Positions 52,105 through 60,976 of a stretch of DNA of 64,000 nt are shown piece by piece. The stretch's first letter is position 1. The number at the start of each line of letters is the position of its first letter. The DNA is from CAVRUH01 sp963822595 (GTDB taxonomy: Bacteria; Chlamydiota; Chlamydiia; Chlamydiales; Waddliaceae): positions 186,001-250,000 of the forward strand of contig CAWGIG010000003.1 of the NCBI GenBank assembly GCA_963822595.1, read 5' to 3'. A program made the translations under genes and the position numbers. The notes below the pieces were generated by a model, which saw only the letters and a program-made list of their open reading frames with translations, was not told the DNA's origin and ran no database searches.

Positions 52105-52881
52105 TTGTCAATAATCGGATCAACAGCCTATCCAAATGGTGCTGAATTCGTTTATTCTTATCTACGCGACCTTAAAGAGTTCCCAGGGGAGACTACATCC
52201 ATCCCCTTGGAAGACTTAGCCGATTTCTTTAACTCTAACGAAGTGGGACCCTCTAGAAAAAGTCCTTTACCTTCCCAAGTTGAAGTCGATCTTCCTCGAT
52301 TTTATTCAATGCGTTTAAACAGTACCGTTCTTTACGATAAGCATGTCGATGATAAGCCGGCCAGCGAGGCTATTGAGATTTATAAACTGATTGAATCTGC
52401 ATTTAAAGATGCTACATTGGCATTGAATTGTTCTAAGTTATTGACACAAGCTACCTTTGCAGGTCCGACAGTGGATTTTTTTCAGAAATTTACAAATCCT
52501 GGACTAAAGTTTTTGACAACATGTCAAGAGACGACAGCTGTTGTTGTGATCACTTCCGATTCAACAGGGGAGCCTTTGAATCAAGTCGAACTTTACTTTC
52601 ATGTCATTTTTCCCATTCAAGATTTTTCGAAAATTAATGAAGCTGTGAAACCATGTGATTGTCCGGTTTTGGGATATTTTTTAATTACTCGAACCATTCT
52701 TATTCCGAGGGAATCTTTAAAATCAGCGAGTACTTATGGAGCATCGATTAAAGATACCTATTCCAAATATTACCCCCCAGATAAGCAGAAAGTCATTGAG
52801 GATCTCAAGGATATGATCAAAAAAGAAACCTTGCCTAAACAACCGCAGCAGCTCATTCCCGGCTACTGCATTATCGCCTAA
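52105..52881 (+). CDS. Hypothetical protein with C-terminal CaaX box, 258 aa
   Basis: The frame begins at TTG (52105) only 3 nt after the secG stop, with GAGGGTTAGG just upstream, so translation is probably coupled; no nearby ATG gives a plausible alternative. The protein has no signal peptide or membrane helix and no domain I recognise; it is mixed alpha/beta with a charged C-terminal helix. It ends GYCIIA, a CaaX box identical to that of the F-box protein at 10797-12203. If secreted, the host could farnesylate it and attach it to membranes. A TAGACAC palindrome follows 7 nt after the stop. Confidence 0.72.
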   Translation: MSIIGSTAYPNGAEFVYSYLRDLKEFPGETTSIPLEDLADFFNSNEVGPSRKSPLPSQVEVDLPRFYSMRLNSTVLYDKHVDDKPASEAIEIYKLIESAFKDATLALNCSKLLTQATFAGPTVDFFQKFTNPGLKFLTTCQETTAVVVITSDSTGEPLNQVELYFHVIFPIQDFSKINEAVKPCDCPVLGYFLITRTILIPRESLKSASTYGASIKDTYSKYYPPDKQKVIEDLKDMIKKETLPKQPQQLIPGYCIIA

Positions 52882-52888
52882 GGTCTTA

Positions 52889-53045
52889 TAGACACAAATA
52901 ACAGGATAAGCAGGATCGCAAGCGGCAGGATAAAAAGGATAAGAAAAAAATGAATGAATTTTCAATGTTCTTTTTTAAATTATCTTTTCTTATCCTTTTT
53001 TCATCTTGCCGCTTGCGATCCTGCTTATCCTGTTATTTGTGTCTA
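52889..53045. repeat. TAGACAC-family palindrome, copy 3
   Basis: TAGACACAAATAACAGGATA pairs with ...CCTGTTATTTGTGTCTA, so the AAATAAC variant is mirrored on both arms. It lies between convergent genes. Confidence 0.9.
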
Positions 53046-53054
53046 TGAGAACTA

Positions 53055-53585
53055 TTAGGAATTGTATTTCTTTTTTACAGATTGGAGCTTGTGCTCTAGA
53101 TCTTTGCGTGCTTTGCCCCGGATCCTGTCGATGAACAGCACCCCGTTGATATGATCGTTTTCATGAAGGATGCACCGCGCTTCAAGTCCCGTAAATTCCC
53201 CCTCGAAAGCTTTCCCGTCAAGATCTGTAGCTGTGATTTTTACCGATAACGGCCTGACTACTTCTCCGTAAATTCCGGGAATCGATAGGCAACCCTCTTC
53301 CCGAATGAACAACTCTTCGCTAACGGAAATAATTTTTGGGTTAATATAAACACGGATTTCCCCATCATTCCAGGTCTCGTCTTCTTCCTGGTAGGGGATG
53401 CGAGTGATAAATAGTGTGAGCGATCGATGCACTTGAGGGGCAGCAAGCCCTATTCCATTCCCATGATCAATGAGGGTTTCGATCATATCTTGAACCAAAG
53501 TGCGGATTTCATCGTTAATTTCAGCGACGGGGGATCCTTTTTTTCTTAGAACCGGATCGCCATAATATGCAATAGGAAGCTTCAT
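53055..53585 (-). CDS. def: Peptide deformylase
   Basis: Removes the formyl group from nascent proteins. The three family motifs are present: NGIGLAAPQV (motif 1, about 43-52), EEGCLSIPG (motif 2, Cys ligand, about 95-103) and LHENDHINGVLF (motif 3, HExxH metal ligands, about 138-149). The 176-residue length is typical. It follows the F-box/WD40 gene by 32 nt on the same strand and probably ends that operon. Confidence 0.96.
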   Translation of the reverse strand: MKLPIAYYGDPVLRKKGSPVAEINDEIRTLVQDMIETLIDHGNGIGLAAPQVHRSLTLFITRIPYQEEDETWNDGEIRVYINPKIISVSEELFIREEGCLSIPGIYGEVVRPLSVKITATDLDGKAFEGEFTGLEARCILHENDHINGVLFIDRIRGKARKDLEHKLQSVKKKYNS

Positions 53586-53617
53586 AAACTCATTTTTATT
53601 ACTTCTTGATAATTACA

Positions 53618-54829
53618 TTATAACAGATTATCGTGGGGAAATTCAATAGTCTTATCAGTGGTTTTGATCCCATCTTTGTCGATCCAGGAGATATGAAGCT
53701 CTTTTTCTGTTAATAAATACAATTCGCCGCTTTCAACATACCCTCTATGATCACCTAATTTTATTTCACAAACGAGGATATTTGCTATTTGTGATACTTT
53801 CGCTTGCTCCCAGTCTTTTCCCCGTTTTGACAATTTCCATAGTTTAATCTCATTTCCGCCCCCGGTACAGAAGGATTGCTGGGGATAATTATAACGTATT
53901 GCAGCAATAGGATTTGCATGAGCCTGTATGGTTCGCAAGCAACCCCAAAGCCGGTTGGCTTGTTCCTGCCATATGCATACGACTCCATTTTCATCGCCGC
54001 TCATGAGTTGATTCTTTTTTTCGGTCGAATCCACATATTCTAAAGTTGTGACAGGGGCCCTGTGATACTTTAATGTTTGAATTTCTTCAAAAGAGTCATC
54101 ATTATTTTTCCATATCTTAATTGTATCATCGTTTGAACCGGTAAATAATATAGGGTTATCGCGATCTCTGTTGGTGCGTATGGCTTTTATACACCTTAAA
54201 TGGCCGATAAGAGATTGGTGGAATGAGAATTGCTGCAGAGTCTTGTCGAATGACCAAACACCTACCGTTCGATCTGTCGATCCGCTAAACAACCAACGAT
54301 CCCCGGATGCAAATGAGGTAATTGTTCCCTTATGATGAGTTAAAGTCTGTTTGTGCTCGAAACTTCCGCTATCCGGATCAATGGTCCAAAATTTAATGGA
54401 TCTATCATAGGATCCTGTGAAAAACCGAATCACAGTCTGACTCGCAGAAACATGAGTACTGGTAATATTAAAAGAATGATTAGTGCATATGGTTCGCTTC
54501 TCTTGTACCCCTTGAGTTTGACATGTGGAAGTTTCGTCAAAACAAAAGGATTTTTCCCAAACAAGGATAATGCGACTTCCTAAAAGATGAAATTGAGTGA
54601 AGTTAAAGGTTTTTTTTGATAATAACCGGTACCATTCTTTCCATGAAAAACCGGGGTCGACTTCGGTAAGGCGAAGGTCATCATAGGATTTTACAGACCA
54701 TAATGCATCGCAGTTAGATACGGAATTCCAAACCTTGCAAACTCTAGCTGCTTTTGCCAGATTGCTGAGAGTTAAATATTGAAAAATACTACATAGAACC
54801 GGCCGTGGTAAGTTCCAAGAGATTTCCAT
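53618..54829 (-). CDS. F-box protein with WD40 repeats
   Basis: An F-box at about residues 6-48 (LPRPVLCSIFQYLTLSNLAK, then AARVCKVWNSVSNCDALW) is followed by WD40 units: FFTGSYDRSIKFWTID, WLFSGSTDRTVGVWSF, LFTGSNDDTIKIWKNN, LMSGDENGVVCIWQEQ and CTGGGNEIKLWKL. Unlike the array copies, these are clear WD40 repeats. F-box/WD40 is the classic architecture of eukaryotic substrate receptors such as Fbw7. AGGAGG precedes the ATG. It is co-transcribed with the upstream TauE-type permease gene and downstream def, an odd setting for a host-directed effector. No CaaX box. Confidence 0.87.
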   Translation of the reverse strand: MEISWNLPRPVLCSIFQYLTLSNLAKAARVCKVWNSVSNCDALWSVKSYDDLRLTEVDPGFSWKEWYRLLSKKTFNFTQFHLLGSRIILVWEKSFCFDETSTCQTQGVQEKRTICTNHSFNITSTHVSASQTVIRFFTGSYDRSIKFWTIDPDSGSFEHKQTLTHHKGTITSFASGDRWLFSGSTDRTVGVWSFDKTLQQFSFHQSLIGHLRCIKAIRTNRDRDNPILFTGSNDDTIKIWKNNDDSFEEIQTLKYHRAPVTTLEYVDSTEKKNQLMSGDENGVVCIWQEQANRLWGCLRTIQAHANPIAAIRYNYPQQSFCTGGGNEIKLWKLSKRGKDWEQAKVSQIANILVCEIKLGDHRGYVESGELYLLTEKELHISWIDKDGIKTTDKTIEFPHDNLL

Positions 54830-54841
54830 TCGTCCCTCCTT

Positions 54842-55600
54842 TTAAAATCCAAATTGTTTATAAAACATCATTCCTGAAATGATTAAGCCGATCGATACGA
54901 TGATCGCTCTAACTTGTGATTGCTTGATTTGTTGCGCAAAGTAAGCCCCGTAATACCCGCCGATGATCGCGCCGGTAGCTAGGATACCTGCTTCCTCCCA
55001 ACTCACTAAACCGGTAAAAATAAAATAAATAGCGGCGATGAGATTAATGATGAAGGAGAGGATGACTTTAAGACTGTTCATTTGGTGGATGTCTTTGAAT
55101 CCGAGCATTCCTAAGGATGCTAGCATTAAGATGCCGATACCGGCTCCGAAGTACCCGCCGTATATGGCAACGGCAAATTGTAGTATAGCGGCAAATGTCA
55201 AAGATTTAAAGGAAAGCTTCGAGAATAAATTTTGAGTCATAAATAAGAGCGTGGCAAAAAGAATCAGGAAAGGGGCAATGGCATCAAAGATTTCGGGCGG
55301 TGTTTGGACTAAGAGGATGCTTCCTATGAGGCCGCCCAGCAAGCTGACAGGAACGAAGATTTTTAGCCAGTGTGCGGCTGGGAAGAAGTTTTTTTTATAG
55401 GCTACCACGCTGCTGAAGGTGCCGAGAAGAAGGGCGATGGTGCTAGTAATGTTGGCAGTGATAGAGGGGAGACCCGCAAAGACCAAGACAGGAAAGGATA
55501 CGAGGGTTCCTCCACCTGCAATCGAATTCATTGCACCTGCAATGCACCCCGCGAGGAAAATGACAGCACCCTGCAAAAAACTTATTGAAAGATTTTCCAT
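54842..55600 (-). CDS. TauE/SafE-family membrane permease
   Basis: About eight membrane helices with the family signature near the start, AGAMNSIAGGGTLVSFPVLV (about 22-41), and its internal repeat YGGYFGAGIGILMLASLGML (about 146-165). The family exports sulfite, sulfonates or related anions. Length (252 aa) is standard. It ends 12 nt before the F-box/WD40 start, so the two genes share a transcript. Confidence 0.9.
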   Translation of the reverse strand: MENLSISFLQGAVIFLAGCIAGAMNSIAGGGTLVSFPVLVFAGLPSITANITSTIALLLGTFSSVVAYKKNFFPAAHWLKIFVPVSLLGGLIGSILLVQTPPEIFDAIAPFLILFATLLFMTQNLFSKLSFKSLTFAAILQFAVAIYGGYFGAGIGILMLASLGMLGFKDIHQMNSLKVILSFIINLIAAIYFIFTGLVSWEEAGILATGAIIGGYYGAYFAQQIKQSQVRAIIVSIGLIISGMMFYKQFGF

Positions 55601-55700
55601 GGAATATTACTCCGCAGCATAAGGACGAACCTACCACATTTATATGGAAAGTACAAGAACCTTATATATACCGCAGCCCTAGAGTCCAATTTTGAGTTCA

Positions 55701-56018
55701 CTAAGGTGTAAACATTTCTTGCAATATTTTGAGTAATTCTGAAGCCGTCTTCTTATCAATAGTGCCTAATAGCTTTATAAATCGAGATTTGTCAACAGTG
55801 CGAAGTTGGTCTAAGACAATATATCCCTCTCTTTTTTCGAAAATTAGGGGAATACGAGTTGGATATAATTTACATGTCGTTGTCATAGGCGCAACAATGA
55901 CGGTATTTAATGAGTGCATTTCATTAGGAGAAACAACAACGCAAGGACGTGTTTTTTTTATTTCACTACCTTGTGTAGGATCTAGTGATATGAGATAAAC
56001 ATCAAAACGCTTTACCAT
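55701..56018 (-). CDS. MazF/PemK-type endoribonuclease toxin
   Basis: The protein follows the MazF/PemK fold: RFDVYLISLDPTQGSEIKKT near the start, then RPCVVVSPNEMHSLNTVIVAPMT, the conserved PTRIPL strand and YIVLDQLRTVDKSRFIKLLG. MazF toxins cut mRNA. The ATG at 56018 overlaps the antitoxin stop as ATGGTAA, the usual coupled arrangement; a GTG at 56024 is an alternative start. All conserved positions appear intact, so it is probably active if expressed. Confidence 0.9.
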   Translation of the reverse strand: MVKRFDVYLISLDPTQGSEIKKTRPCVVVSPNEMHSLNTVIVAPMTTTCKLYPTRIPLIFEKREGYIVLDQLRTVDKSRFIKLLGTIDKKTASELLKILQEMFTP

Positions 56019-56263
56019 TTCCACTCATCTACATCAAATTCATTTGCAAAATCACCCATAAGAGTACGTTCCTTAGAGCTTTTCTTTATCGGCTTAAATT
56101 TTTCTTCCCATCCTTCTCTAGCAATTTTTGCAGGTGTAATTAACAATCCTTCGCCTGTAACTTTAAAAAGAAGGTTTGTATCTTCTTTAAATCCTACTTG
56201 CTCTAGAATTGCTTTGGGAATTCTTACACCAAACGAATTACCTACATGAATTATATGTGCCAT
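56012..56263 (-). CDS. MazE/AbrB-type antitoxin
   Basis: The first 45 residues are a SpoVT/AbrB swapped-hairpin DNA-binding domain (HVGNSFGVRIPKAILEQVGF), and the C-terminal tail (about 50-83, ending DEWKW) is the usual toxin-binding segment. A GGGAG ribosome site precedes the ATG. A near-palindrome (TAATTACATTGTAATTA) lies 16 nt upstream and is the probable autoregulatory operator. Confidence 0.9.
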   Translation of the reverse strand: MAHIIHVGNSFGVRIPKAILEQVGFKEDTNLLFKVTGEGLLITPAKIAREGWEEKFKPIKKSSKERTLMGDFANEFDVDEWKW

Positions 56264-56279
56264 ATTTTTTCTCCCTGTA

Positions 56280-56296
56280 TAATTACATTGTAATTA
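56280..56296. promoter_or_regulatory. Probable MazE operator, TAATTACATTGTAATTA
   Basis: A 17-nt near-perfect palindrome lies 16 nt upstream of the antitoxin ATG, in the position where AbrB-type antitoxins bind their own promoter. Confidence 0.6.
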
Positions 56297-56319
56297 CTTT
56301 CGAAATTTAATGCAATCGT

Positions 56320-56420
56320 TATACTGAAGTGAGCTCAAAAATCGGTATTTCGGCCACTTCAAAGCCCCGCGGGACCTTTCAAGTGCCCCAAATACCGATT
56401 TTTGAGTTCACTTCAGTATA
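56320..56420. repeat. 101-nt inverted repeat between divergent genes
   Basis: TATACTGAAGTGAGCTCAAA and the following AATCGGTATTT pair with 56390-56420. Inner stems (CACTT/AAGTG, AAAG/CTTT) surround a GC-rich centre near 56365-56375. It lies between the antitoxin promoter and the P-ATPase gene, so it cannot be a terminator for the toxin operon. It may insulate the two divergent promoters. Confidence 0.85.
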
Positions 56421-56469
56421 CTTTTTCTCTATGATTGCAGTAATTTTAAGGATCCATTATCTTGTTTTT

Positions 56470-58842
56470 ATGACACATGCGACGACAGTGGAAGCTCAAT
56501 GCTTGCTATGCCATACTGAGCTCTCCTCACAACCCATCATCGACGACGATAGAACCTTCTGCTGCCAAGGTTGTCATGCTGTTTATCAAGTCCTACTCGT
56601 CAGAAATCAACTCGATAACTACCAAGAAAACCCCGTCTTCCAAGAGGCTCTTAAATTCGGCCTCATATCTAACCCTGCTCTCTTAGAAAGCATCCGCCAA
56701 AACAGAGCCAAACTCCCCGACGGAGATTACGAAAAACTCCATCTCGAAATCGGTGATCTCTGGTGCCCCTCTTGCGCAGAGGTCATCCGTCTCATGCTCC
56801 TCACAGAAAAGGGGATCCGAAATTGCATCGTCGATTATGCCACCGACTTAGCCTCCATCGAATTTTCGCCTCGAGTGATCTCCAAGGAAAGGATTATCGA
56901 AATCATCCAAAAGCTGGGATACCAACCTCTCTCTTTGCAAGATGCCGGCAGAAAAAGTATCACCCGCGGATTGTATCTACGCTTCATTATAGCTGCCTTT
57001 TTTTCCATCAACATCATGATGTTCGCCTATCCCATCTATGCCAGTTATTTCGAAAACAATCAGGAAGGCTACGATCATCTTTTTGCTTGGATGTCTCTTA
57101 TTTCATCTCTCCCTGTCGTCACATATAGCTTTTGGCCCATTTTACGCAGAAGTTGGTCAAGTTTAAAAGTTGGCATTCTAGGAATGGAAGCTCTCGTTGT
57201 GCTCGGAGTATCCACAGCTTTCGGTCTTTCACTCTATGAACTCTACAACGGAAGGACTTTTGTCTACTTTGATTCCCTAACAGTCATCATCACCTTTGTT
57301 TTATTGGGAAAAATTATCGAGGCCCGCACGAAATTTTCAGCAAAAGAGGCGATGCTGCGTCTTACCCATTCCATCCCAAAGCGGGGTCGCAAACAATTTG
57401 AGGATGGCTCTGTCAAATTCGTTCCCCTCAAAGAAATTCTCGTGGGAGACACCCTAGTTGCCCTTACCGGAGATAAATTTGTTTTAGATGGAATCGTTTT
57501 AAATGGAGATGGCACCTGTGATGAATCGTTGATGACAGGGGAGTCAATACCTGTTGAAAAGGCTTCCGGTAGCCGAATTTTAGGAGGAACCATCCTCTTG
57601 CAAGGTAGGGTTGCATACCGCGTCACAACTTCTCCGGAAGAGACGACTCTGCAGAAGATTATTAGCATGGTAGAAAATGAGATCTCAACAAAAACGGTCA
57701 TTGTCCGTGCTGTGGATCAAGTAGTGTATTGGTTTGTTCCATTAGTGTTTTTAATTTCCTTAGGGGTGATTTTATGGGGATGGACATTTGGAATTTCTTT
57801 TCATGAAATAACCATGAGAGTCATTTCTGTATTTTTAATATCCTGTCCCTGTGCCATCGGCATCGCAGCCCCTCTAGCCGAATCCCAACTGATGAACGAG
57901 CTTGCAAAGCTCGGAGTCATTGTAAGAAATCGAAGGGCTCTCATGTTTTTAGGACGTGAAACTTTATTCGTGTTCGACAAGACGGGAACAATCACAGAAG
58001 GCTGTTTTCAAGTCTTAAGCGGCCTCGACGGCCTTGATGAGATTCACTTAAAAATATTAAAAGGGCTTGCGTCACAATCGAATCACCCTGTTGCTATAGC
58101 AATTTCAAGAAGTATTGAAGGGGATCTTATTGTCCCTCAATCTTTTGCTGAAATTGTGGGTAAAGGATTAAGAGGGGAGTATCATGGAAAGCGATATCTT
58201 CTTGGTTCTGACTTATTTTTAAAACAGGAACAAGTGAATCTTAATGCATTGGAAACTCTTTCTAATCAAATTGTCACTTCTATTTATTTTGCTGAAGATA
58301 ACACATGTATTGCCGCAATATGTCTTGGCGATGAAATAAAAATGGGCGTTGTTGAAGTGATGCAATCTTTATCTCCTATTAAAACTGTCTTGTTATCCGG
58401 AGATAGCGAGGATGCTGTAACAGCTGTTGGAAAGTATTCTGGTTTTACCGAATGGAAATGGAGATATACCCCCTTGCAAAAGCAAGATTTCATCCAAACG
58501 CAAAAAGAACGTGGTGAAATCGTTTGCATGATGGGGGACGGAATCAATGATGCTCCCGCTCTTACGACAGCGCATACAGGAATTTCGGTTGTATCTGCTA
58601 CGGATATATCGATTCAAGTATCGGACATCTTGCTGACAACAGACCGGTTGGATGTCATACCGAAAATGCGGTCTCTAGCCATACGTGGAAGGAGAATAGT
58701 CTCTCAGAATTTATTTTGGGCGTTTTTTTATAATTGCATTGGGATTGGATTAGCAGCTGCTGGAGTTCTCACTCCCTTATTCGCGGCCATTGCCATGGTT
58801 ACAAGTAGTCTTATGGTGTTATTTAACGCCCGCAGACTATAA
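56470..58842 (+). CDS. Copper-type heavy-metal P1B-ATPase (FixI/CcoI-like)
   Basis: The N-terminus has a metal-binding module (CLLCHTEL...FCCQGCHAVY) and an HMA-like domain with LWCPSCAEVI. Transmembrane helices follow, with the translocation motif ISCPCAIGIAAPLAESQL, the phosphorylation site VFDKTGTITEG and the hinge MGDGINDAPALTTA. CcoI/FixI enzymes supply copper to cbb3-type oxidases. The frame extends to 56329, but that part is encoded by the palindrome, so the true start is 56470 (used here) or 56431. No oxidase gene is seen nearby. Confidence 0.92.
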   Translation: MTHATTVEAQCLLCHTELSSQPIIDDDRTFCCQGCHAVYQVLLVRNQLDNYQENPVFQEALKFGLISNPALLESIRQNRAKLPDGDYEKLHLEIGDLWCPSCAEVIRLMLLTEKGIRNCIVDYATDLASIEFSPRVISKERIIEIIQKLGYQPLSLQDAGRKSITRGLYLRFIIAAFFSINIMMFAYPIYASYFENNQEGYDHLFAWMSLISSLPVVTYSFWPILRRSWSSLKVGILGMEALVVLGVSTAFGLSLYELYNGRTFVYFDSLTVIITFVLLGKIIEARTKFSAKEAMLRLTHSIPKRGRKQFEDGSVKFVPLKEILVGDTLVALTGDKFVLDGIVLNGDGTCDESLMTGESIPVEKASGSRILGGTILLQGRVAYRVTTSPEETTLQKIISMVENEISTKTVIVRAVDQVVYWFVPLVFLISLGVILWGWTFGISFHEITMRVISVFLISCPCAIGIAAPLAESQLMNELAKLGVIVRNRRALMFLGRETLFVFDKTGTITEGCFQVLSGLDGLDEIHLKILKGLASQSNHPVAIAISRSIEGDLIVPQSFAEIVGKGLRGEYHGKRYLLGSDLFLKQEQVNLNALETLSNQIVTSIYFAEDNTCIAAICLGDEIKMGVVEVMQSLSPIKTVLLSGDSEDAVTAVGKYSGFTEWKWRYTPLQKQDFIQTQKERGEIVCMMGDGINDAPALTTAHTGISVVSATDISIQVSDILLTTDRLDVIPKMRSLAIRGRRIVSQNLFWAFFYNCIGIGLAAAGVLTPLFAAIAMVTSSLMVLFNARRL

Positions 58843-58853
58843 CATAGCCATCA

Positions 58854-58999
58854 TAGACACGAAATAACAGGATAAGCAGAATCGCAAGCGGCAGGATAAA
58901 AAAAGGATAAGAAAAAAAAGAATGGAATTTTTTTAACTCTTTTTTTTCTTATCCATTCCTGCCGCTTGCGATCCTGCTTATCCTGTTATTTCGTGTCTA
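58854..58999. repeat. TAGACAC-family palindrome, copy 4
   Basis: TAGACACGAAATAACAGGAT pairs with ...CCTGTTATTTCGTGTCTA, again with the variant bases mirrored. It lies between convergent genes and is extended by ATCA/TGAT on its flanks. Confidence 0.9.
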
Positions 59000-59015
59000 T
59001 GATATCTATGTTCAT

Positions 59016-60830
59016 TCAGGGCTTGCTTGGGCAAAAGGTCTCTTCGCCGAAAAGGTATCGATGTAACTTTTTCAGCTCGATCTGGTGATCAAGGTAGAAG
59101 TCTAAGGTTTGGAGAAAGCGGCAAACACGATCTTGCCGTGGAGGGCGTTTTCGCACGAGTAAGGACCTCGCTAACATCAAAACCATGGTTCTCTTTTGGT
59201 GATTCTCGTCAAAGATGCCGTTAACAATCGCTAAATGCGCATACAGCTGCGCATTGGAAGCAGCTCCTCGATCAATGGCATCTTTGCAAATAGTACTGTA
59301 ACTGTCGATATTGAATTTCCAAATCAACCATTTTGTAAGTTCATCGTAAAATACTTCGATAAAAATAAGCCTATCGTCCTTTTCAAGATGTAAATTTCCT
59401 TTAAATAATATTTGATGAATGGCATTGCAGATCATGATGAGGTCAGGTCCAATCACTTCTAATATTTTTTTATGAATGACGCATCCGGAATTTGGAACTT
59501 TAAATTGCCCAAGTAAGTCTTCAATGAATGCAGTTGTGTTCGGATATTCTTTGTCCGTTTGATTATAAAACGGAGAATTTTTAGAGAGAGCAATGGCAAA
59601 ATAGGTCCCTTGGTACTCCTCTTCATCTTGAAGGTTGATAACGAGATCACACCTTGGCTTTTCCGCTATAAAATATCCATTGGAAGTAATATCCTGATTC
59701 ATCACGAAGAGATGTTTTTTGTTAATTATCTTACAGTATTTTAAGAAGGCTTTGAATTCCGGACATAATTTAGCGCTATTCAATAGGGTTAGATCTTCGA
59801 TTGTCGGTGAACCAAAACCTAATGATTTCACGCTTTTATTTCCAAGAGTAAGGCTGTAAAGATGATGTGTGGGATTTCCTTGCATGTTTGGATCAAAATC
59901 TCGACTTGAAACGCCTCGCAAACTATTAGCTAGTTTTGTCAACAGCGGAATTTTTGCAGATGAAGGCACTGCATCTATTCTTTGCTGAAGAAAATCTATT
60001 TCGATGACCTCAGAATGCTTAAATTGACTTGAATACGTTTTCTCCTTCAAACACTTGGTGCCCCATATATCAAAAAGATCGATAATGGAAGCATTGTTTT
60101 CGTCAAGAGTAACATTGCAATAAAGATTATAACAAACTTCCATCAAAGCCGGATCATTTGGATGCAACTTGAGTTGTTCTCTCAGCGGCGCTATGAAATT
60201 ATTACGGTAAATTTTTCGGATAACATCGAGATTTTCTAGGGTAAATCGGGAGTAATCATGTGATTCCATTTTTTTGATGTAATCAGGAGGGATTTTTATT
60301 TGGTCAATAATAACTTCAACAGGTTCTCCTCGAACCGATTTCATGATTTGTATGACTGCAGAAAGAAGGCTCTCGTACTTTTTGAATTTCCACTTAATTT
60401 CTTGTGGCGAATTAGACTGCCAAATGAGGTTATAACCTAATTCAAGCCAGCTCTTTTCAGCCATGTTATTAAGGAGAAGTGAATTTAAACAAATTTGACA
60501 GTCAGATAAATCTTGAAATAACAGCTTGCAATCTTCCGTAACATAGACAACATCTCTTAGCTGCGTAATCCCTCTTGATACATGTACCTGGATATCTTTC
60601 AGAACGGTTTCTTTGATTTGTCTTTCAAGATCCCGGCCTAAAATAACTGCCTTGTAGGCTTCAAGAGTCTTTTTTACATTCATGATCAATGTGATTTGAT
60701 CTAATGTCGGTTCAAATGCAACGATTTTTGACAACTCAACGACGCATTCTTCAAGTTGCGGGGGCTCAGAAACATACATCTCAGGTAGAGAATGACATTT
60801 ACGAAGAGACGTGTAGTCACAAGGAATCAT
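59016..60830 (-). CDS. Large protein of unknown family with a CX5R phosphatase-like motif
   Basis: I do not recognise the overall family. It is mostly helical up to about residue 330, then mixed alpha/beta. The notable feature is STICKDAIDRGAASNAQL at about 513-529: C515-K-D-A-I-D-R521 fits C-x5-R, the active site of phosphoinositide and protein phosphatases, and is followed by small residues as in SopB/IpgD-type enzymes. No signal peptide or membrane helix is present. A TAGACAC palindrome follows the stop. If the motif is real, the protein could be a host-directed phosphatase; this rests on a short motif only. Confidence 0.6.
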   Translation of the reverse strand: MIPCDYTSLRKCHSLPEMYVSEPPQLEECVVELSKIVAFEPTLDQITLIMNVKKTLEAYKAVILGRDLERQIKETVLKDIQVHVSRGITQLRDVVYVTEDCKLLFQDLSDCQICLNSLLLNNMAEKSWLELGYNLIWQSNSPQEIKWKFKKYESLLSAVIQIMKSVRGEPVEVIIDQIKIPPDYIKKMESHDYSRFTLENLDVIRKIYRNNFIAPLREQLKLHPNDPALMEVCYNLYCNVTLDENNASIIDLFDIWGTKCLKEKTYSSQFKHSEVIEIDFLQQRIDAVPSSAKIPLLTKLANSLRGVSSRDFDPNMQGNPTHHLYSLTLGNKSVKSLGFGSPTIEDLTLLNSAKLCPEFKAFLKYCKIINKKHLFVMNQDITSNGYFIAEKPRCDLVINLQDEEEYQGTYFAIALSKNSPFYNQTDKEYPNTTAFIEDLLGQFKVPNSGCVIHKKILEVIGPDLIMICNAIHQILFKGNLHLEKDDRLIFIEVFYDELTKWLIWKFNIDSYSTICKDAIDRGAASNAQLYAHLAIVNGIFDENHQKRTMVLMLARSLLVRKRPPRQDRVCRFLQTLDFYLDHQIELKKLHRYLFGEETFCPSKP

Positions 60831-60976
60831 AGCTCATCGCAGTAAAGTTCATGTTTTTTTGAGAATAGCAGAAATTTGAAATAATACAAGACTTTTGTTC
60901 GAAAGAGAAAAAGCCACGAAAAGTTTATGGATGACATGGAGGAATTTTCTTCCATGTCGTCCTTTGAAAATCTCTA

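Noticed and set aside
56329..56469. N-terminal extension of the P-type ATPase from 56329
   Set aside because: The extension is encoded by the 101-nt palindrome, starts with a non-ATG codon without a ribosome site, and has no counterpart in the family.
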